NCBI GenBank assembly: GCA_030142905.1
Contig: JASJOG010000045.1
Span: 1,094,501-1,158,500, forward strand
Direction of reading: 5' to 3'
Source of the DNA: Heliopora coerulea
Taxonomy: Eukaryota > Cnidaria > Anthozoa > Scleralcyonacea > Helioporidae
DNA length: 64,000 nucleotides
The translations under genes were made by a program, and so were the position numbers. The notes beneath the pieces were generated by a model, which did no database searches, was not told the origin of the DNA, and saw only the letters and a program-made list of their open reading frames with translations. Of the stretch, positions 1-12,400 are shown piece after piece (within the stretch, counting starts at the first letter, position 1; every line of letters begins with the position of its first letter).

Positions 1-408
1 GTTAGCATTACAGATATGGAAATCGAATTCACTGGTCCAAAACTCTACAGTAGCGGCACCTCTTTATGATCAGATGTGGCCAATGAAAAGAATTTGCTTA
101 TAATGCGTCACATGGCATACGAAGGGGGGAGTGCATCTGTTTTTTTCGCATTGAACTGCTGCGACACTTCAGTGATTTTAAGTCAGTTACTCGGAAACCA
201 TACATGCCAACCGTACCGATTTGAGTGCTAATGTACCTCCGTACCGACAATGCACGAAATAGTATCGCTCTAAATATTTTCTACGATTTGCATACCGCTT
301 TGACAAATTTAAAAAAAGACAGAAACAAAAAAGATTTTCGGTTAAGTTCATGACAATCTCCAAGCAAAAATCCCTCGGCAGTGACTGAAAATAGGCCATC
401 ACCATGAC

Positions 409-472
409 TGAGGCATGCATGTTAGCCCTTAAGCGTTCATCATGAACGCCTAACATCAACATGCATGCCTCA
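409..472. repeat. Imperfect hairpin (inverted repeat)
   Basis: Arms beginning tgaggcatgcatgtta and ending with the inverse complement near 457-472 enclose a second short inverted pair, gcgttcat/atgaacgc. The structure is about 64 bases long and could fold as a stem with an internal loop. No flanking target duplication was recognised. It could be a remnant of a foldback element. Confidence 0.6.
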
Positions 473-539
473 GCCTGACATCTCCGTTAACAAAAGCTTA
501 CAAGAAGTAATTTACACTCCACTGACACATACGGCGCAC

Positions 540-1160
540 GAATACCCCCATATATGATTCGAAACATCATGTCCCTAGACCCCCCTAGATGTTTCTCGCC
601 CCTTCGGCGCTCGACCGTACCAGTTTCATATATATATATGTTGGTATGTATGCGAAACTATCGACACAGAATAGTTGTTATGGCGAACAAAAGCACTCCT
701 GTTAAAGTGACGGACTTTTTGTCCCGCTTCATCAAACGATATTTGTATAATATGTTACGAAGACTTGAAAAAAAGTATGGGGGAAATGTTGTGAAGCATG
801 GACACAGAATCAGTCTGTGGAAATCCGATCAAAAAACGGATGCGTGTACAATTGTCGAAGAATTTCTGTAACGTACTTCAGAGCAAAGGGAGGATTTGAA
901 ATGCATTTGCCGTCCTTGTTTGAGCCGTTTGAAAAAAGGCCGTACAAAAACTGAAGTATGACAGTCGAGTGCTAGTTGAAAAAGCTAAAGATAAGGCTGC
1001 GGAATGTTTTATGAGGCAGCAACTGCCAGCAAGTATAACGTGGATGGGCACGGAGAGATGAATCTCAAAACAAAATAGCTTCAAAAGCTCGACGATCGAT
1101 ACTTCCTGAGACTGCAATTGTCTCTGTTGGCAATAGCCCAATAAAGAAGGTGAGATTTGT
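540..1160 (+). pseudogene. Possible decayed coding relic
   Basis: A frame around 680-870 (starting MANKSTPVKV) is followed, after frame changes and stops, by a Lys-rich coiled stretch (around 960-1010) and by sequence ending in AAG/GTGAGA at about 1150, which resembles a splice donor. Together they look like a decayed N-terminal exon of a dispersed, multi-copy invertebrate gene. The short GC-rich stretch near 570-625 (cctagacccccctaga) looks like a fragment of a separate dispersed repeat. I do not recognise a specific family, and the reading is weak. Confidence 0.2.
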
Positions 1161-3979
1161 TTTACTTAAATTAAGAAATCTTTTAGTACGTAGGCTGCTC
1201 ACCGAAGGCTTTGGAAATATTTAGCGTGAGCTGTATGTTTATGCTTTTTTTTCCTGTTTTGAAGTAGCTTTGGTTGTCTTTATATTTATTATAATTTTAA
1301 CACGTTTTTCAAATACGTTGATACCATGGTGATTGGTAGTTTACGATGAAGTAACAGAAAATGAAATTAACGCACTAAAAAGGGTATACACAGTTCAGGG
1401 CCGGCGGAAGCACGTATAAGTTGGTCCGGCCAAGTGGGAGACTACTAGCACCGCAGGTAGGAACTACGAACGCCGAAGACGCGAGCATCGAGGGGGGGCC
1501 GAGGGTATGCTCCACCGGAAAATTTTGCAAATCTAACACCTCTAAAACGCGATTTAAAATATTTTCAGACCAAAGTATTATATTTCTGTTACATTATAGG
1601 GCAAAAAATCGACCGTAAGAAATAAAAAAACTTTTATTTTTTGAAAGAATCCATTTTTCTCGGAAGTTGATGATTTTGACGTGTGGCCGAGTTTTATTTC
1701 TAATGACACTAGGAACATGTTGTTTGATCCTATCACCGGGGATGATCTAAATGGCGCGGGTCGCCAAGTCGAATTTACAGAGAAGATTATCGTGCAAACT
1801 CTAAGCTGCATGGTCAATGCAATAACAGTAAAGTATGCCGGTGAATTATACCAAGGAGTACTTTGAATGGACTGAACTTCATCATTAATATTTTTGCCCA
1901 ACGTCGCATCCAGGTGAGCCGTGGCAGTACGTGGACAATGGAAGGACGTTGGGTGTATGTTGTACTGGAATTTCAGAAGCAACACTAGAGTCAACGCACC
2001 AAGCAAACAGGTTAACGTTATATTATTCAAAAATTGTGAGCAGGTTAACTACAACGACTTGTCTTGGCCTTTTTATTGTGATATTGTTGATCAATGGGCT
2101 TTCATATCCTGAGAATGTCTTCTGTATATTTATAATAAACAAGAAGACGAATGCCTAGAATGACTGTTCGCCTGCTTTAATCTTTGTTGCCAACTTTCCC
2201 TTGATGTACATAAAGATCATGTATGTTATGTTTTAATTCACTTGTTTTAACCTCAGCTTCAGCACAGTGCATACTATTACAAGCAAACCTGCAACTATTA
2301 CTACAAGTGTTTCATATCCTTCCATCATACTTCACGGTTTGGTCAATAACATATGTATATGATGTAACAGACATGTCATACTCATCCAAAGAATTATGCA
2401 AATAAAGTATTTTCATTAATATTTCTTTTTTGTTATGATGGGAAAAATCTACCACATATCAAGCAAGGAAGGCAACAATGTAATGGACAAAAATAAGGTT
2501 TTAGGGATTTTCTCCACTGTATTAAAATACATGAGAGGCAGTACTAAAATAAATTTACATACAGTGAGAAGTTACCTAACAACATACATGTATAATCTGT
2601 AGCTTATGTGTATTAAATAATTTATTACAAGGTTATGTATTAGATAATTGCAATTCTAAAGTGATAAATAGATACTTGGTAAAGATTCTCTTAGGTTTTC
2701 AATTTCTGTTACAGTCACTGAACTATGCACAGTTATACTGGTTGGTGGCTTTAGGTTGATCCAGGGGGAATCCATTAAATACAGTCAACACTGGGACAAA
2801 AATTATAGGTAGTCTCCACTACAAAATTCTACAGTGTTCATATTGAACATACAAGCCAATCACAGAAACACATAAACTTCCATCCAGCTGTCCCTTTCTT
2901 TGACCTCTACATCTTGGAGTTGTTCCTTTATGCTTTGCTTTTTGCCCTAAGATCCATATTTTTGGTCGACTATTCTGCTGGTCATTCATGAGGAGGTTAT
3001 TCACAATTATTTAATACAATTATTTAATAATTTAATACAATTATGTGATACCGCAGGCCATGGACATCGTGTGATGGACACAGAGAGAGAGATTTGGAGC
3101 AAGTCTAAGGCAGTGAACTCTATAAAAAGACTGGAACAATAACTCCCTATGCCTGGCCTTATGATTGGATGAACCCATAGTTCCAGCTACTGAAGGGAGC
3201 CATGTACGTCTGAAGGGTGAAAAACACAGTACAGTAGGCCGACAAGGAAATTATCGATTTCTGGAAGCATAACTGTTTTAGAGCATCTAATGATAGACCA
3301 GTATGTGTTAGACCAGTAAGTCTTTCATCAGAAGAAATTCTAGCAACGAAAATGGAAACGTCCAAAATTGGCCTCCATGGGCGGCCATCTTGACTTCACT
3401 TTTTATTGGTTAATTAGCATTCCAGATATGGAAATTGAGTACAATGTTTTAACCTTGAATGCTCTTGTTACCAGGCTCCACATGATTGAGTAGCCTTCAT
3501 TCGAACCTCTCTTTGCGGACGCATCCCGCAAGCGGTCACCATGCTTCCGGCACGGCCAAACGTCTATTATATCGCTACATTAAGAATCTCTCGTAAGCAG
3601 ACACCCCCCGTGACTAAGCGGACGCGGACACCAAAACTTAAATCCCAAATAGCATCATTACCTCTTGCAAGCGAACAGTACTTCACTACCGTTAAATAAG
3701 TTTGACACCATTTGAAGGTGAGGACATGATGAACCTGAGGCAGTTGTGTTTAAACGTTCCGAGCAGACTGTCTTTAAAAGGGGGAATGAGCAGTGGCGTT
3801 ACGGACTATGGTCAGGGTTAGAGCAACTCCTAAGGGCCCCCGACCTCTAAGGGGCTCCCGATGAATCTGTAAAAACAATTGAGATAAAAGTCTTGAAATG
3901 TATGTCTATACCAAGGGTAGTGATGGCGCACCGAACGAAAATCTCCTAAGGGCCCCCAGTAGTTCCGTTCCGCTACTGG

Positions 3980-4078
3980 GAATGAGGGATCGGGGAATTG
4001 GTGAATCGAGGAATCGAAAAATCAGGGAATCGGAGAATCCGGGAACGGGGATTCGGCAAATCGAGGAATGGGTTCCTA
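3980..4078. repeat. Degenerate G-rich short tandem repeat
   Basis: Repeated variants of gaatcgggg / gaatcgagg / gaatccggg with a period of about 8-10 bases run across this stretch. An open frame crosses it on each strand, but the Arg/Glu-rich or Pro/Arg-rich translations are what the repeat would give by chance, so I do not call a gene. Confidence 0.65.
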
Positions 4079-4423
4079 TTTACAAAAATCAGAACAATAG
4101 TAAATAAAAGAGTTATATGCGAAGGTCTATCAACCTTGACTTCGGACGGCTCCTGCACTTATGACGAATCTTTATGACTGTTAACCTTCAAAGGAGGTTT
4201 CTTTATTGTTTCAACTACCTGTCTCACCAGGTCTTTATGTCGATTATCCTGTAAGAATTTAAGAAAGCGTCGCATATTCCAAAAGTTAGAAAGGTACGAG
4301 TGCAACGTAGCCTAAAGTCGAAAGTAGGTCACTAAGTTACCAACTGTTATAGGGAATAGCTAATGATCGTGGTTCGTGGGTTGTATTATCACTCATGAAA
4401 TTATGGAATAAACCATAATAATA

Positions 4424-5028
4424 CAGTCAACGCTCTCAATACGGACACCTCTATAAACCGGACGCCTCTCTAAGGTGGACACAACTAGCTGGTCTTGGCA
4501 GCACATATTTCCCTGTGTATTAACTCTCTATAAGGCGAACACTTTTTGGAAGAATTTTGTTCCAAAATATCCATGAAGCCGGACACTTGAAATGCAAATT
4601 TACGTGAGTCACACTCATCACGCTCATCACGTTAGACATTTTTGAAAAAAATACGTAATCTTTTATGAACTTGTTATTAAATATCAATACAATTTGCGCG
4701 ACCGTTTAGACGTTTTATGAAATTCACCCGTTTTCCTTTTTCTCTGTTCTCGTTCCTGGTTTTGCAGAACTGCTGTTATTTTATCTTGTTCTTTCGTAAT
4801 GCATTTCTCCAGCCAATTTACTGCCGAGTTCGTTCCTTTAAAGCGTGCTTAACATCATGTAAAGGGACTCTGAACGTTTAAGTTTGGTTTGTAAAAGTTG
4901 TGTTACAATTATAACGTCACAAATGTAGGGTGTCACGTCCCGTGAGCTCTCTATAAAGCGGACACCTCCAGAGGTGGCCACTTTTTACAGCTGGTCCCGA
5001 GGATGTCCACTTTAGAGAGAGTTGACTG
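4424..5028. mobile_element. Pogo-type non-autonomous DNA transposon (MITE)
   Basis: A 605-bp element lies between TA dinucleotides at 4422-4423 and 5029-5030. The ends are inverted: the left reads cagtcaacgctctc and the right, inverse-complemented, cagtcaactctctc. Inside are several copies of phrases such as ctctataa..cggacacct and gagctctctataaagcgg, typical of the subterminal parts of pogo/Tigger-like elements. There is no coding capacity. The TIR start CAGTCAA and TA target are shared with the elements at 27186 and 62462, which suggests one superfamily. Assignment to pogo rests on TIR form only. Confidence 0.75.
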
Positions 5029-5930
5029 TACAATAATTTCATAACAATAAAATTATCGTGATGATAGATTTTCTGCCACCACTTCTTTGACGTCTTTTCT
5101 AATGAGTTATGGTTGCAGCTAGCACTTTGCTTTATGTGACGTCCTGATTAATAGCGAAAAAATCTTTTCTCGCTTCCTCTACTCCATTGAGTTTGTGCGT
5201 TTGAGTGATCTGCATTGGTTTTTCAAGTTAACAAACATATTCAAATGTTAATTGAATTACGCTAACCCCGAAGCCCATTCTCAAAAATTGTTGATGTTGT
5301 TGTCTGTTCCACATACATAGACGCTAAAAGTAAACTCACTGACTTCTTAGCCATTACTATTTATTAACCACTGCGTTTTAAAAAGTCCGAACATTCTAAT
5401 AAGTTTGATACGAACCAGAAAGTGCAGTTAGCATAACGCCAACCAGGTGTCTAAAGGAATGTTTATAGTGATGTTATATCCTTTGACAGTTCAAAAAGAG
5501 GTTCCACGAAATCCTTTCTCGTGAGAACAGCTTGTCACCAAAAAAGTCCGTAGTAGCCGAGAGGTTTACAGATCACCCATATTTGAAAACCGAACTGACA
5601 GAAACTTCTTTTAATCACTTGTGCTCCTCTTTTGATTTTTCCCTAGGAACCATTCCCCTGTCTCTACTCAAATTGTAAATGTCATCACATAATCTTGGAT
5701 CAGCTCAAGAGAGATGACAAAGTAAATGGATGTTGTTGTTAGGTTTACCTCAATCGATTCAAAATGCTTTGCGAAGTAGCTACCGCTTTGCAGCATATCT
5801 TACATCCTGAATATCAGAGTCCAAGGAATAAGGTGTGCAATGTGGAAGGGCTTCGTTTATATCAAACGTTATCCAACGATTAAATACGAACAGTGCACCA
5901 CAATTTGACATGTCGTTTGTGTTTCGTTGT
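5029..5930. other. Unassigned sequence downstream of the zinc transporter
   Basis: AT-rich sequence without a credible gene or repeat that I can identify. Confidence 0.4.
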
Positions 5931-5931
5931 T

Positions 5932-5937
5932 TTTATT
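5932..5937 (-). promoter_or_regulatory. Candidate polyadenylation signal of the zinc transporter
   Basis: The plus strand reads tttatt here, which is AATAAA on the gene strand, about 390 bases after the stop codon at 6325. This gives a 3' UTR of roughly 400 bases. Transcript data would be needed to confirm it; other AT-rich variants lie nearby. Confidence 0.3.
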
Positions 5938-6324
5938 TCCTTTTTATATATACTTTCATAACATCAAAACGTCAACCAAAAGACAACTGACAAAAAATTT
6001 TGCAGTCACTCGGTCTCAGGTTCAAGTTGAGTTACTGTCCTTTTTTCGCTGTTGAAATTTCCATTTGTCCTTCTAGCTAATTTTGATCAGGGCAAACATC
6101 TAACTACCACAGCCCGAGGTATATGGACTTTCGCGTGATAAGGTTTATGTAGAAGAACTGTTTGTCTAACACGCAATAATAGTTTAAAGCATGTACGTCA
6201 AATAAAACCGAGGACAATTAAAAGTGTATAAGCTAATATAGAAAGAAATATACAAAAAAGTATAGGCAATAAAATAGAACCTAGTACAGTTACAAGAAAA
6301 CCACATCCCTCAAATAGTTGGCAG

Positions 6325-6462
6325 TCAAATATTGATAGCATCTTCATAATATGCCAGGAGTAACATGGCTATGAAACCAGTGACAATTCCTGCATTTTGC
6401 AGCATTAATATCGACAACTTCGAGATTTTATGAAGTCTCGAGCTGTGCATCAACTGTGGCAA
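6325..6462 (-). CDS. SLC39A4/12-like: Zinc transporter coding exon 10 (helix 8 and stop)
   Basis: Encodes about residues 707-751: LPQLMHSS, then [18 protein letters not shown] (helix 8), ending AYYEDAINI and TGA. The ending resembles the AIYE-type C-terminus of ZIP4/ZIP12. Acceptor tttcattacag/TTG matches the phase 0 donor of exon 9. Confidence 0.9.
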   Translation of the reverse strand: MPQLMHSSRLHKISKLSILMLQNAGIVTGFIAMLLLAYYEDAINI

Positions 6463-9400
6463 CTGTAATGAAAAAAGTGCATAATAACTAGTACTTGTAA
6501 TCAGTGGCGCACGAGGGGCACGGGGCACTATCCCTCGGCGCTAGTTGCATGGGCACTAAATTATAATGTAATGATAAAAAAGTCTCTGTACGAATATAAA
6601 AGAACTACTACCGTACAACATAATATATTTTGATGAATTGTAGATAAACGGTAAATAAACCGTGTACAGTTCATCGAAATTTTTTTTGTAGCAGAGTCAT
6701 GAAAAACAATGGGGGAATTTCCCCTTCAGTAGTTGAGAGAAAATCGGAAATATAACTTAAACTTGCAAAGTTACTCAGCAGATGTCTGAAGTCGAAACTT
6801 TGCCACAGAGATTTGAGTGAGAAATGGTTCATAAAATTTCAGGTCAGTCTCGCGGTAAAGTAACTACATTGTCCTAGCATTTGATTGGGCACAAATTATT
6901 TTAATTTCCTGATGAATTATGGCTTAGGCCCAGCCAGAGAAGAGTTAGACACTTAAAATGTTTTCTCTTTGAACATCTTCCGCGGTGGATTTCGAATTCC
7001 AAACAGCCTCTCGCCGATCACAAATGGGGATGCTTCCTAAACTGTTATCTGAGAAAAGTTTCCTGAACCCCCGACAGGAACTGAACCGATAACTTTTTGA
7101 CCGGTGGTGGGATTGTTTGTATTGTTGATCCACACTGACTCAAGTGGTAGAGCGAAAGTCACTAACTGCGCTGTTGTGGTGACGTATACTGCCATACCAG
7201 CAAGTTTATTAACTCAAATATTTGCTAAACTCTAATATGATGTTGATATGTACAGCAAGTGCGAGCTTGTGGTTTGTGAACCATAAGTCCTCGTGCTTTT
7301 AAAGCTGCAAAAAGTTTCTGAGCTCCTAATCGGAGGCAAAGCAAGTCAATAACCTGATCGTTGATGAGATGCGCTAACTAATGTTATACGGGGGGAAATG
7401 GTAAAACGATGATTATTTTCTCAACCGTACAAGTTCGTAAAGAACAAAAGACTCCAAAAAGGATCATCTTGAAAATCCCAAAATTTGGGTTAATTATACA
7501 AGAATAAACGAGATAAAGCTGATATCTCAACTCTATTTCAAAGCCATTGTCAAACCAATACTTAAATTAGACAGCAGTTGTGAATCTTATATACACTGTT
7601 TGACATCATCAAAAGGCCGATGAAGAAAGGCAGGCGATTAGAAGGAGCTGGCAGCTAATTGTCTATGTTTAGGGCAAGAATAATTTCAAAAGAAGCGGCT
7701 AACTGTCTATGTTTGAAGGGTGTAAAAACTGCGGGGAGAGTATCGTTCTTTTTTTTCGCTTTGTGACCGTTGTTTAAATTCCGGTCTGTTAAATGTTATA
7801 AGAGTTTCTGTTAGTAAGAAGTTATTTGTCACTCTCAGTATATAAAGACAATTAGCTACTTCCTGATGACGTCATACATTGTATATAAAGAGCGCAATAC
7901 TTCGTTTCAACCACATGGTATATTCAACAAACAACTCGTAATCAGAAATATAGTTATTCCTGCATTTAATGTACTCGAACCTGTCAGTTCTGGATCTTGT
8001 CATTTCTTAGTTGACGTATTTTATATTGTTTCATTTTCGTTTCATGCTTGGAGGTTATGTTTGGTAGACTACAATAATTTTAATATTCTTTTCTCACCTA
8101 GTATCACGCTCGCCTATCACGCAAACTTTACTAGGCAAATAATTGTTTTGAATGATATTGAGAAATTTCCAACTTACCATGTCAGCAAGTGCAATATATA
8201 GGAAAAATCCAGCTGTGATAGCAAAAATCCATAAATTTGCGTCCTCAATTTCGCCAGTTAAGTTTCCGAGAATCAGGCCAATGAAACAAGTACAAGCTGA
8301 AAGAAAGTTCGCTAATAGAGCTTCCTTTACAGTTAATCCCGAGGACAACAATACAGCGAAGTCACCTAGTAATTAAGAAAAAAAAGAAAACTTTACAATA
8401 TTTACTATAGTAAACGGAATGAACAGGGCAACATACTTGGTACTATTATACAAGTTATCACAGCGAAGACACTTTGGATAGGAGTTACTGTATAGCACTC
8501 ATTGATTTTGGGGGTCTTGATGTTTTACTCACAGCCAGTTGCACTGAAATTTGCATCACCTGTTATTTTACATTTTTTTCCCACAAGAACAAACCATTCA
8601 TTGAACAAATTTTGTTTTTCATTGAAACAAACAAAAGGGATTAGGCCAAATTAAACAACGAAATTTCGTCTTGCTGATTACTTTAGTCACGACAAAACAT
8701 CGGGAATCGGAATCGTACTCTACGACAATGGCGATCCCAATTGAATAAAATTGAACTGAATATCTCAAGAGTTTCGGTCTTAATATTTGATGGTGTCATC
8801 TAGTGTTTCATATTTTTAGGCAGTTCGATTTTTGTCGTTTTGCTGTTCGCTTCCAATCTGGTTCGTGCAGTACTTGACTTAGTGACACCCGCACCAGTAA
8901 TTATTCATGGTTTACTTTTTTCAGTTCCGTACCCATAAGGTGTTTTTTCTTCTAATCAGGATTTGTATTGATATAGAGGAGAATTTGCATGATAAATTGA
9001 GCAGACTCTTGTCGCTTCTGTCCATATTTCTTGTCGCTTCTGAATCATATTTCTGATGTAAAAATCTTTCGCACTGTTCATCTAGTCAATTAGGCTGGTT
9101 AGTCCGATTAATTTTAAGAAGGAACGCGAATAGGAAGAGGATCGTGACCAGTCAGACTGGAAAATTTGGGCCTATTTCGAGAGAATTCCATTTTGGTCAA
9201 ACAGTCTAGCCTCAAAAAACCCCAGGATTGTCGTATGAACCCACAGTAGATGGTGCATCATGCTGCTTCAAGCTTTTTCCGTCGTTGTCTTGTTAAATAC
9301 CGGACTGACTCGTGAGTCCAACCGCACAATTGGAAAGCCGTGCTTAAAAGCCGAACGTCCAGGCGGGAAAACTCTCAGCCAATGAGGATCTGGACTGTGC

Positions 9401-12400
9401 ACAAGTTAAGACTCATCATCAAAGCGGTTTAATTCTTAATCTGGGGTTTTCATAGTCATCCGATCTATAATATAGAAACTGTTTATAATAACACCATTTA
9501 TCAAAATTTAACACACCTAACTCATGTGGAAGTTCATGACACAATACAGCAATAGAAGTGCTAATTCCACCAAATGTACTGTTTGTAAACGCCACTCCCA
9601 TAGCTATTCCATCAGCGACGTTATGAACTGCATCACCGAAAATTATCATCCACACCACGGACTCAATGTGTCTCTTCCTGACTGTTTTTTCAGTGGTATA
9701 ACCCAAATCCTGGTTGACTGGCTGTTCAACAACAGGTTCGCTCACGTTGGCCTAAAGACGACAAACAAGATTCCTTTGTTATTTTTGTCTAATAATTGTT
9801 TCTGTGCAAGTTATGAGCGTTCATTTGTTTCGAACAAGTTCTTTCCAATCGCTGCATGTTTTAACCAAAAGGTCGTTACCGTTTTGTCGCTGCCATGCAC
9901 AGGTGCTCACGATGGGTTGTGGAAAGAATGTGGAAACTTTCGCGAGAGCCTGCCAGATCTTGTATGATATGTAGCGACCGAGTACGTCGACAGGATCTCG
10001 TCCTCGATCTTCTGATCAAATATTCGAATTATCCATGTTCAACCGTGACATATTTTTTGCAAATTCAATCCGGAAAACCTCCACTCAGTACTATTCGTGA
10101 GTCGACAGTCTTTACATATAATGAAAATGTATTCCATGCAATATTTTTACAAGATCTGACAGCCCCTCGTGTAATGTTTCACCTTCCCACGACACATCGC
10201 GATGTTTACCTTAGGGTGAGTCATTTTATGAAATGAGATTCGTTCTAGTGTCTTACTGTAACTTAAAATACGAAGAAGAAAGGAAAGTTTATCCCATATC
10301 TTTCGTAACTTGTCTGTTTTAGTTTTGTGCTGTTGCCAGCTTTCGAAACAGGTATCACACCGAACATTTTGATCTCGACTTATTTTTACGATAGAGCCCA
10401 AGCAACTCAAGCTTGGTTTGGCTTGGCAAATCGTTTATGCTATTGATTTTTTCCGAGCCTGACAATGGCCTATAATCTACTAATCACCCGTAACACTAAA
10501 TCTTACATTCAGCGTACCGCCTTGTCTCCCCGCCGTCCCAGTAACCTTATACGAATTAATGATTAACTCAACACCACATCCCTTCCATCCTTAATAGAAT
10601 AAAAGAATAACTAGAATTTAAACTTCATTATACTTAATGGTTCAGTTAATATAAATGTACATAGTAATTATATAAATGTTGTATGGCCCGTTCGTGGCTT
10701 ATAATTTGGTTTTGCATCCCTGCTGTTTCTCATAGGATAACGACGACTCTACGCATTGGTCGGTAGTTGAGATCTGCAAACCGAATCGTAATTGTCTTTC
10801 TTTCCCTCTTCTTCATCTTTAGGCAAATTTGGTGTTGCCAGTTCAATGTCTGGAGGTAAAACTTTGAAGTGAGATGCATTGCGGGGAATGTTTGTTCCCT
10901 TCGATGTTGCAGTGATCCTTTTACTTCAATTACTCTGAATGGCTGTGGTTGGAATGGTGTGGAGAATTTATTCTTTCTCTGTTGTTTGGATAATGCCAGA
11001 TCTCCCATAGAGAATTTGTGTGTTTTGGCATTACGTCTTTCATAAGCGTGAGCTTTCACTTTCTGTTGTGCAGTAGTCTGGTTGAAATAGAAGGGTGAGT
11101 TGGGCGTGGTATGGGTACTTCGGGGAGCTTGGTTTTAATCATGCGACCTATTAATAATTCTGCCGGTGATGTTCCTGTCGTTGGATGACGTTTTGAATGG
11201 TAATTCCTTAAAAATTTGTAGGGTTTTTTCCTGCCAGTTTATTTGTTGTGTTCGTGCTGTGCGGATTGCTTTGCCTAGAGTACGCATAAAACGCTCGGCC
11301 TCCGCATTAGCTTTGGGCCAGTAGAGTGTTATCTGTCAGTTTTTCGTTGCTTGGGGATCCCATGTGTTGCGAATGTTTTACGTAACTTAGGTATCACATT
11401 CATGGCGGAGGTGGAAGAGACAGTTTCAACTTCTGCAAAGCGCGAATATTCATCAATAATAACCATCAAGGTTTGACCATTAGGAAGAGGTCCACAAAAA
11501 TCTGCAGCAACATTTTGCTAGGGGGCAACTGGAAGTGGTGACATTTGAAGAGGTTCTACCTTATTTTCTGGGGTTGCAGCCTGACAAGGTAGGCAGTGTT
11601 TAATCATTGTTTCAGCCTCTTGGTCCATGCGTGGGAACCATACCTTGTCACGAGGTAGTTGTTTGGTTTCAACAAGCCCCTGGTGTTCTTCATGGGCTAG
11701 GCGTAGAGCTCTAGAACGCAGACTGGCAGGCATCACAATGCGGGATGCTTTAAGGATGTCGTTGTTGGTAGAAACAGTCAAATCGTTGCGAACTTTGTGA
11801 AAAGCTTTAAGATCTTTCAAATCAAATTGCGAGGAGTCGCTAGTGGTATTTTCATCCATTTTCATATTTGGTTGCCAAAGTTGTGAGCGGATTAATTCAG
11901 CGAGCTTTTGCAACGTTAGATCGTTTAAGGTGGCTTCTTGGACTTCAGTTAATGTCATGGCATTTGGAATTGCAGATGTTGTGAACGTTGAGACTTATTC
12001 TTCAGCAATGTTACCTTCACGCTGTGGTTGATTTTGTAGTGGATGACGAGATATATAGTCCGCAGATTTGTTCTTTCCAGGTTCATAATGTATGGTGAAA
12101 TTATAGGATTGTAGACGGAGATTCCAACGTTCTAGTAGGGCCGTAGGTTTGGCTTTGGGATTGTTGAAGATGTGGACTAGTGGCTTGTGGTCTGTTACCA
12201 GTGCGAATAGTGCACCATATACATAGAGATGGAATTTCTCACATGCCCATACGGAAGCTAGAGCGTCACGCTTATTTTGTGAGTATCTTTGTTCCACAGC
12301 TGACAAGGAACGACTGGTATATGCTACGATTTTGGCTTCACTGTTACAAGATGTGCTTTTCTGAGTTAACAATAATTTCAGTGTTCGTTGCAGGATCAAA

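Larger units (their letters stand above)
1..4423. other. Region downstream of the zinc transporter, mostly unassigned
   Basis: No gene can be supported here. The stretch holds a hairpin near 409-472, a possible decayed coding relic near 540-1160, a GC-rich fragment near 1398-1520 that looks like part of a dispersed repeat, and G-rich degenerate short repeats near 3980-4075. The string ttagcatt followed by cagatatggaaat occurs at both 2 and 3415, so the intervening 3.4 kb may be flanked by direct repeats of an older insertion. Between 2160 and 3400 I see nothing but AT-rich sequence with short, unconvincing frames. Confidence 0.4.
6463..10465. other. Introns 8 and 9 and part of intron 7 of the zinc transporter
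   Basis: The stretches 6463-8177, 8366-9516 and 9752-10465 are intronic on the splice model and hold no gene I can support. A short segment near 6502-6560 starting cagtggcgcacgagg looks like one end of a dispersed repeat, but no partner end was found. Confidence 0.5.

Noticed and set aside
1578..2158. Overlapping frames on both strands
   Set aside because: No recognised domain, no splice context and typical of AT-rich chance frames.
1..3440. A single large element flanked by ttagcatt/cagatatggaaat repeats
   Set aside because: Only about 20 bases match at each side and no coding region or inverted ends support it.
7075..7170. tRNA-like SINE near gactcaagtggtagagcg
   Set aside because: An A-box-like string is on one strand and a B-box-like string on the other, so they do not form one promoter.
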